The notes under the pieces were generated by a model, which was given only the letters and a program-made list of their open reading frames with translations, did not search any database and had not been told where the DNA came from. From Albugo candida (taxonomy: Eukaryota > Oomycota > Peronosporomycetes > Albuginales): 64,000 nucleotides of DNA. The stretch's first letter is position 1; each line of letters opens with the position of its first letter. A program made the translations under genes and the position numbers. The stretch spans positions 1 to 64,000 of the forward strand of contig JBDOQK010000036.1 in NCBI GenBank assembly GCA_040437565.1, given 5' to 3'. Shown one piece after another: positions 57,253 to 64,000 of the stretch.

Positions 57253-59016
57253 TTATACTTTCTCGATAGTCTGTTCGCTAGGTTGCAGCTCTTTCACAAA
57301 TCGTATCGCTGCTTCATAATTCGTCAAATAATATCCGATCTCGCCAAGCATGTCGTGTGGATCGGTGCACATGATCTGAAGTAATTGCTTTGTAATGAGC
57401 GGTTTGGAGGTATTGGTTGTAACCACAACGAATAGATGAATCGGTAGAAAATCGTCAGCTGTGAGCACTCTCGTTCGCTTCGGCCTTTTAACTTCCGCTT
57501 CGCTTTCGTGGACGATACCAGCCATTTCCTCGACCGACGTAAAGCTAGGAGACTTGGTACGCTTCGATGCTGGACTTCCAGGCTCATCAGTGGGTTGATT
57601 GCTACAGGTGTGGAAAATCGCTTTTGCCGCGCGTACAATACAGCGAACCTTGTCAATAGGTAAAGCGTAGTCATCCAATTGTCGAAACTCGCGACGAGCG
57701 GACTCCCAGTCGTTTCTGGAGACCAGCTGACTTGCGATACCAAAGTAACTTTGTGGCATGTCCTGCAAACACCGGAACTTCTTCTTCAATGAAGCTTCTT
57801 TTTCTTCTGATGTAAGTGCGTGTAATGCTTCATAAACATGATCTTCCAATTGTATGTACACCTCTTTCTCAACGATGGCGGTGACTGCATGGCGTGCATT
57901 ATCAATAAACTTGTCATATTCATCCTCAGGTAAACCGAATCCTCTCTCATCAATATATTTCTGTAGTTGGGTATCTTTCCCCATTCGAATCTGGTAGTCA
58001 CGCATCACCGTGGAAATGTTTTTCAGAATGTTGCGGGCATGTGGAGGCGTTAAAGCTTTCTTCAAACGTCGTTTTGTACCTTGAGCTTGACGAGTTACGG
58101 ACCCGACAAACTTATCGAATTCCACTGAGATCGGATGTTCTTTGAATAAAACTTCCACATCACGCTGGATCTTCCGCTCATTGCGCCATGGGGAGCGGCA
58201 CTTGCAATATGATTGTCGATCAAGTACCGTGCAATGCCGATTTACTTCAACAAATTGCTGCAAAGTGAGAATTGCTCGCCGTCGACGGGGTCCAAGTGGA
58301 GCGGGTGAGACCAATGCGGCGGTATGACGTAAGAAGGAGTCAAATAACACTTTCTGTTGCTCGAGATCCGCAAGTGATCGCGTAAAAAGGATACGTCTGG
58401 AGAGCTTGTATGGTCGTAAACTACGAAACGTACCCCAAAATGGTTCTTTCACAGGTGCACCTTCTCCGCTGATCGATTTGATGCAATTATAAAAGGCGAC
58501 AAGCTCTCGTAGAGATTTTCGGATAAACCATCGTTTCTTGGTCTCCACATCGGATATTCGGAGCACAAAAAACAATTTGTGGTAACTCACCGACGTCTCA
58601 AAGCCACTCGAGCTTCGACTTCGATTCAGACTTTCATGTAACCCCGACACAGATAGACTGGATGAAGTAGCGGTTGCAGAATCTCCAAATGTGCTGATGC
58701 TATTCCCTTCGTGATCTTCAACTCGAACGATTCGGAGATTAAGGGCATAACGTATGAATAGGTCGGAATACTCGTCCCACGCGCTCCACGTTGGAGTTGG
58801 AGTCGCTGTCTGATGTACTTGGGAATCGCATCCATCTGCAATAAGACTCGATTCCATTTCTGAAAGACAATCTTTGTCGCTTTCGGAAACAAACAGGGAT
58901 GCACAAAGCGCATCCAATTGCTCATCACCACCCAATACGTTATAGTCTTCCTCACTATTGCTATCTCCTGTGTCGTAACAAGTATCAGAAGCGCATTCCC
59001 GCGCGCATTTACTCAT
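57253..59016 (-). CDS. PX-VPS9 domain protein, probable Rab5-type GEF
   Basis: Single exon, 587 aa. An acidic N-terminal stretch is followed by a PX-like phosphoinositide-binding region (about 90-275: LNLRIVRVED, YHKLFFVLRISDVETKKRWF, IRKSLRELVAFYNCI, LEQQKVLFDSFLRHTAALVS). At the C-terminus is a VPS9 region: LPIDKVRCIVRAAKAIFHTC, TADDFLPIHLFVVVTTNTSK (with the conserved acidic pair), and LGEIGYYLTNYEAAIRFVKE. VPS9 domains activate Rab5-family GTPases on early endosomes; PX targets them there. A basic insert (ASKRTKSPSF, KRPKRTR) splits the VPS9 core and may be a nuclear-localisation-like loop. The first 95 nt of coding sequence lie in overlap E and recur at 59858-59952. Confidence 0.9.
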   Translation of the reverse strand: MSKCARECASDTCYDTGDSNSEEDYNVLGGDEQLDALCASLFVSESDKDCLSEMESSLIADGCDSQVHQTATPTPTWSAWDEYSDLFIRYALNLRIVRVEDHEGNSISTFGDSATATSSSLSVSGLHESLNRSRSSSGFETSVSYHKLFFVLRISDVETKKRWFIRKSLRELVAFYNCIKSISGEGAPVKEPFWGTFRSLRPYKLSRRILFTRSLADLEQQKVLFDSFLRHTAALVSPAPLGPRRRRAILTLQQFVEVNRHCTVLDRQSYCKCRSPWRNERKIQRDVEVLFKEHPISVEFDKFVGSVTRQAQGTKRRLKKALTPPHARNILKNISTVMRDYQIRMGKDTQLQKYIDERGFGLPEDEYDKFIDNARHAVTAIVEKEVYIQLEDHVYEALHALTSEEKEASLKKKFRCLQDMPQSYFGIASQLVSRNDWESARREFRQLDDYALPIDKVRCIVRAAKAIFHTCSNQPTDEPGSPASKRTKSPSFTSVEEMAGIVHESEAEVKRPKRTRVLTADDFLPIHLFVVVTTNTSKPLITKQLLQIMCTDPHDMLGEIGYYLTNYEAAIRFVKELQPSEQTIEKV

Positions 59017-59757
59017 TTGATTTCCTTTTGAACAAATTCTTTTCGCACTTTATGATCAAAAATGAGAATGAATGTGTGTACTTTTCATAGAACTAAAATG
59101 TAACTCAAACGAACGGCGTAGTCACTAATCACATAATTATGCGGGCATTATCGCAACTGATTGAGAAAAATTGAGAGTTGGAGCATTTGGTTCTTTTTTC
59201 TATGTAACCCTTATCCTTCAGCACGTTCATGGTCGAATTCAATGGAGGAGAGGGTTATGGAAGGAACGTTCCTTATAAACGGCGATGCTTACGTTCTCAC
59301 TCTGTGACATAAAGTATGATGAATTTTTGTGAGCAGCGAGTGCATGGTTAGTCAGTAGAATCAGTACGTCAAATTACTGGAGTTAATCACGTGTCGCGCG
59401 TCTCAAACTTGCCAGTGTCGTATGTGATTTACGTGGAAGCTAACAGAATTGGATTATCGTATTGAATCGGTTTGAAGTCGTATTGGATGACACAGACCTT
59501 GAATAAAAAGTAAGCTTTGTCAAATTCAGTTGTACGAACACGTACAGCTTCTGGTTCATTCTCTGGAACGCCTTCAATTCCGTAATCCTGTAAGGTGCTC
59601 ATATCATCTCTCAGTTCATTCTTTTCTGCAAAATAGCCACGACATATTTTCAAGTCTGAGATCCGACCATGTCGTCTTTGTATCTCATTCTTTATTACAA
59701 ATAAGCAAGTCGATGTTTTCAAACGCAACTTGAAATTGAGATAATCCCAATTCAAAA
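58922..59757. repeat. Assembly overlap E, left copy
   Basis: 836 bp recurring, apparently without change, at 59858-60693. It holds the 5' end of the PX-VPS9 gene and a truncated copy of the ubiquitin-like gene's large exon (59429-59757). Confidence 0.95.
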
Positions 59758-59857
59758 NNNNNNNNNNNNNNNNNNNNNNNNNNNNNNNNNNNNNNNNNNN
59801 NNNNNNNNNNNNNNNNNNNNNNNNNNNNNNNNNNNNNNNNNNNNNNNNNNNNNNNNN
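59758..59857. other. Assembly gap (100 N)
   Basis: Exactly 100 N, flanked by overlap E. Confidence 0.99.
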
Positions 59858-60693
59858 TCATCACCACCCAATACGTTATAGTCTTCCTCACTATTGCTAT
59901 CTCCTGTGTCGTAACAAGTATCAGAAGCGCATTCCCGCGCGCATTTACTCATTTGATTTCCTTTTGAACAAATTCTTTTCGCACTTTATGATCAAAAATG
60001 AGAATGAATGTGTGTACTTTTCATAGAACTAAAATGTAACTCAAACGAACGGCGTAGTCACTAATCACATAATTATGCGGGCATTATCGCAACTGATTGA
60101 GAAAAATTGAGAGTTGGAGCATTTGGTTCTTTTTTCTATGTAACCCTTATCCTTCAGCACGTTCATGGTCGAATTCAATGGAGGAGAGGGTTATGGAAGG
60201 AACGTTCCTTATAAACGGCGATGCTTACGTTCTCACTCTGTGACATAAAGTATGATGAATTTTTGTGAGCAGCGAGTGCATGGTTAGTCAGTAGAATCAG
60301 TACGTCAAATTACTGGAGTTAATCACGTGTCGCGCGTCTCAAACTTGCCAGTGTCGTATGTGATTTACGTGGAAGCTAACAGAATTGGATTATCGTATTG
60401 AATCGGTTTGAAGTCGTATTGGATGACACAGACCTTGAATAAAAAGTAAGCTTTGTCAAATTCAGTTGTACGAACACGTACAGCTTCTGGTTCATTCTCT
60501 GGAACGCCTTCAATTCCGTAATCCTGTAAGGTGCTCATATCATCTCTCAGTTCATTCTTTTCTGCAAAATAGCCACGACATATTTTCAAGTCTGAGATCC
60601 GACCATGTCGTCTTTGTATCTCATTCTTTATTACAAATAAGCAAGTCGATGTTTTCAAACGCAACTTGAAATTGAGATAATCCCAATTCAAAA
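59858..60693. repeat. Assembly overlap E, right copy
   Basis: Partner of 58922-59757 (offset 936). It starts with the truncated 5' end of PX-VPS9, then its promoter, and then the complete large exon of the ubiquitin-like gene. Confidence 0.95.
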
Positions 60694-60764
60694 GCTACAG
60701 ATTTTGCGTTGATACCAAAGTTTGTATACAGGTAACAATACTAGAAAGCAGACGGTACACGCAT
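60365..60764 (-). CDS. Small ubiquitin-like-fold protein
   Basis: Exons 60759-60764 (encoding only Met-Arg) and 60365-60694, intron 64 nt; 111 aa. The pattern LNFKLRLKTSTCLFVIKNEI, RRHGRISDLKICRGYF and LRDDMSTLQDYGIEG follows a ubiquitin-like beta-grasp layout (beta-hairpin, helix with Ile/Arg face, TLxDYGI loop). It has no C-terminal Gly-Gly, so it is unlikely to be a conjugated modifier. The C-terminus reads VIQYDFKPIQYDNPILLAST. The two-codon first exon is a prediction from splice sites (ATGCGT|gtaccg and ctgtag). The large exon also appears truncated in overlap E. After collapse its stop is about 410 bp upstream of the PX-VPS9 start. Specific family not recognised. Confidence 0.7.
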
Positions 60765-61134
60765 GTCGAGAGTCACGTAATGTTGAAGCTGGCTGGCTGA
60801 AGATATTCCGGTAACTGACTCAAACTCGCAACGCAAACATCAAGTAAACAAACACTCTGCTACCAAAACCGACATACTTCACATACTGTTCCAAGAACTT
60901 GTTTCGATAAATGCTGAGTTTCCCGCTCGCCATTTTTTTGTCCTTTTTGCCTTTTCTCCATCTTACGGGGTCCCATGTCTCAATACCTTTCGATTTTCAA
61001 GCGACATTACAACTCTACGACTCTTTGTACCCTCTTTCTCTTACTATTGACGCATCAAAGGAACCCAATGAAAACGATTCTTATTTCTTATCTCAAATTT
61101 CAAAGTCTGCAATGCTTACTGCCACAGTACAGAG
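60765..61134. other. Intergenic region between ubiquitin-like and ATP synthase genes
   Basis: About 370 bp, minus-strand 3' UTR of the ATP synthase gene and promoter of the ubiquitin-like gene. A plus-strand frame (60911-61204) starts with a signal-peptide-like MLSFPLAIFLSFLPFLHLTG but runs antisense into the ATP synthase coding region, so it is not called as a gene. Confidence 0.5.
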
Positions 61135-62695
<1,561 letters not shown>

Positions 62696-62936
62696 TTTTC
62701 GATCTCTCAAGACTTTTGAAATTAAAGGATCGAAGGGGGAAAATGTCGAGACAAAAGAGTGGTCAATAAGAGTTTCAGGTTTGACCCAGAAATAAACCCA
62801 ACACTGAGCGGTTATTGTGGTGCAATTATAATTATGTATACAAATGCATCAATGGTTCGGGCCGGCCTTATTTCTAAAAATGAAATATGAATGGGCTAAA
62901 CTAGATCGCAGGCTCTTTACCAGCCTTTGACGTTGT
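62696..62936. promoter_or_regulatory. Short spacer holding the ATP synthase promoter
   Basis: 241 bp between the B56 stop codon and the ATP synthase beta start on the same strand. It must contain the B56 3' UTR and the ATP synthase promoter. No motif was assigned. Confidence 0.35.
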
Positions 62937-63986
62937 CTACCGATTCGAAAAACGCCGCTCTAATGCGAGCCATTGTTGCTTTCTTTGTTCTGCAGATTGT
63001 ATTCGTCTTCCTTCCCGTTCCATTAATTGGGCGGAACATTGATCGAACAACTGTGAGTCCATCTCCATAAATAGTTTCAACACATTATACGTAAGTGTTT
63101 GGACTGTGCTACAAAAAGTGGAAAGTTTGGATAAAGTATTTCCGAAGCAGAGTATAGAATCCTTACGTGTGCCAGTGGTTCTCACAATTATGATACAACG
63201 CACCAAATATTAAAGGAAGTACTTCGGCACGACGAGCACTAACAAGTCGAACCAGCGCTTCATTATTCCATAAATACAAAGCACGTTGTGAGACTTGAAA
63301 ATGGTTGCTGCATATCGCTTGAGCTAATCGCAAAAAAAGTGGTCGCAACACCTATGCAAACAGCGCGTGGTGAATGGACGAAACGATGGTCTTGTGGCTC
63401 TTACAGCTGCAAATTGCTCCATCTGAATCAGCTCAAAAATTTCTTCAACTTCATTCAGGAAAAGAATCTATAGAATATTTGTAAGCACAAGAAATAAGAC
63501 GATTCGTAGCAAGCACAAAGAACGACCTCCTTGGTGCTGGCGGTGACAGGCCAATACTTGAGCAAGCCGGATATGATCAATTCGGCAGTTTTAGGATCCT
63601 TCTCCACAAATTGTGTGGTGCAATAAGCAAGTTGCTGATGGAAGAATGCAAGGCTTCCGACCTGAGATGAGTGTTTGTATAGTGACGTTCTCTGATTGCG
63701 CACGTGGACGTACCTTGTGAAGAGGGATAAGAGCATGCTCGAGAAAGTTTTGGTGTTCTAGCTTCAATGGAAGCGCAAATCCATTTATTATACTACAACA
63801 CGCTCATGAAGCATCAAGATTGTTAAATTAGACAAATACGCAATACCTTCCAAGAATTTCTAATAGTTCCCCAACGCCCTGAAGTGATTCTGTTTCGTAA
63901 ATAAATGTATAAAACATATCGTTGATCGAGTGACGAATGAATGCTCGCAATGCCATTGATTTCCCGTAAATGCGATGCAGTATCGT
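62937..63986 (-). CDS. Protein phosphatase 2A regulatory subunit B56 (B'), 3' part
   Basis: Exons 63847-63986, 63714-63792, 63527-63661, 63405-63467, 63167-63351, 62937-63108, all in phase; upstream exons are beyond the window, so the gene is 5' partial. B56 subunits are HEAT-like scaffolds that direct PP2A to LxxIxE-containing substrates. Seen: [108 protein letters not shown] and [18 protein letters not shown]. The end is short, with no long C-terminal tail (ALERRFSNR), like the core B56 isoforms. Confidence 0.95.
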
Positions 63987-64000
63987 CTATGCGTACAGAT

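Overview
The window is eukaryotic nuclear DNA on a scaffold with eight 100-N gaps. It most resembles an oomycete: short GT-AG introns (mostly 40-75 nt), compact genes, Copia and MULE transposon fossils, and protist-type domain combinations. A white-rust (Albugo-like) or related species is a guess; no species marker was seen. Exon structures were worked out by hand from splice sites and reading phase, so ends are predictions.

Layout. 1-21.4 kb is gene-poor and repeat-rich. It holds the 3' end of a Copia element (1-about 670), a diverged local duplication (975-1650), an RsmH/METTL15-type rRNA methyltransferase (4685-5700), an orphan 34-bp palindrome (8495-8528), and a decayed Copia element (about 10.15-18.2 kb) carrying a nested minus-strand MULE (about 13.8-15.9 kb). 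A heptamer tandem repeat lies at about 18.6 kb.

21.4-64 kb is gene-dense. In order: CCA-adding enzyme (minus), an RS-rich exon, a PAQR receptor with a long loop, an unresolved gene at 26.6-28.2 kb, a Cys-containing secreted protein, and a giant (about 2055 aa) EF-hand/MABP-like/RanBP2-finger protein (minus). Next are an SLC44-type transporter divergent from it, an Arf-like GTPase, fumarase, a basic Ser-rich protein with a clathrin-box-like motif, a doublecortin-domain kinase (minus), and Ubc13. The right end, all minus strand, has a helical protein of unknown function, an EF-hand/WD40 protein, a PX-VPS9 Rab GEF, a ubiquitin-like protein, ATP synthase beta, and the 3' part of a PP2A B56 subunit.

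Assembly. Five of the eight gaps are flanked by direct duplications. Four look exact (783, 1102, 308 and 836 bp) and one differs by about 3%. They look like unmerged contig overlaps: the giant EF-hand gene reads in one frame only when its two duplications are collapsed.

Functional themes are calcium and microtubule or cilium-type proteins (giant EF-hand protein, EF-hand/WD40 protein, doublecortin kinase), endomembrane traffic (Arl8-like GTPase, PX-VPS9 protein, possible clathrin adaptor) and mitochondrial metabolism (fumarase, ATP synthase beta, RsmH). A link to zoospore flagella is inference only.
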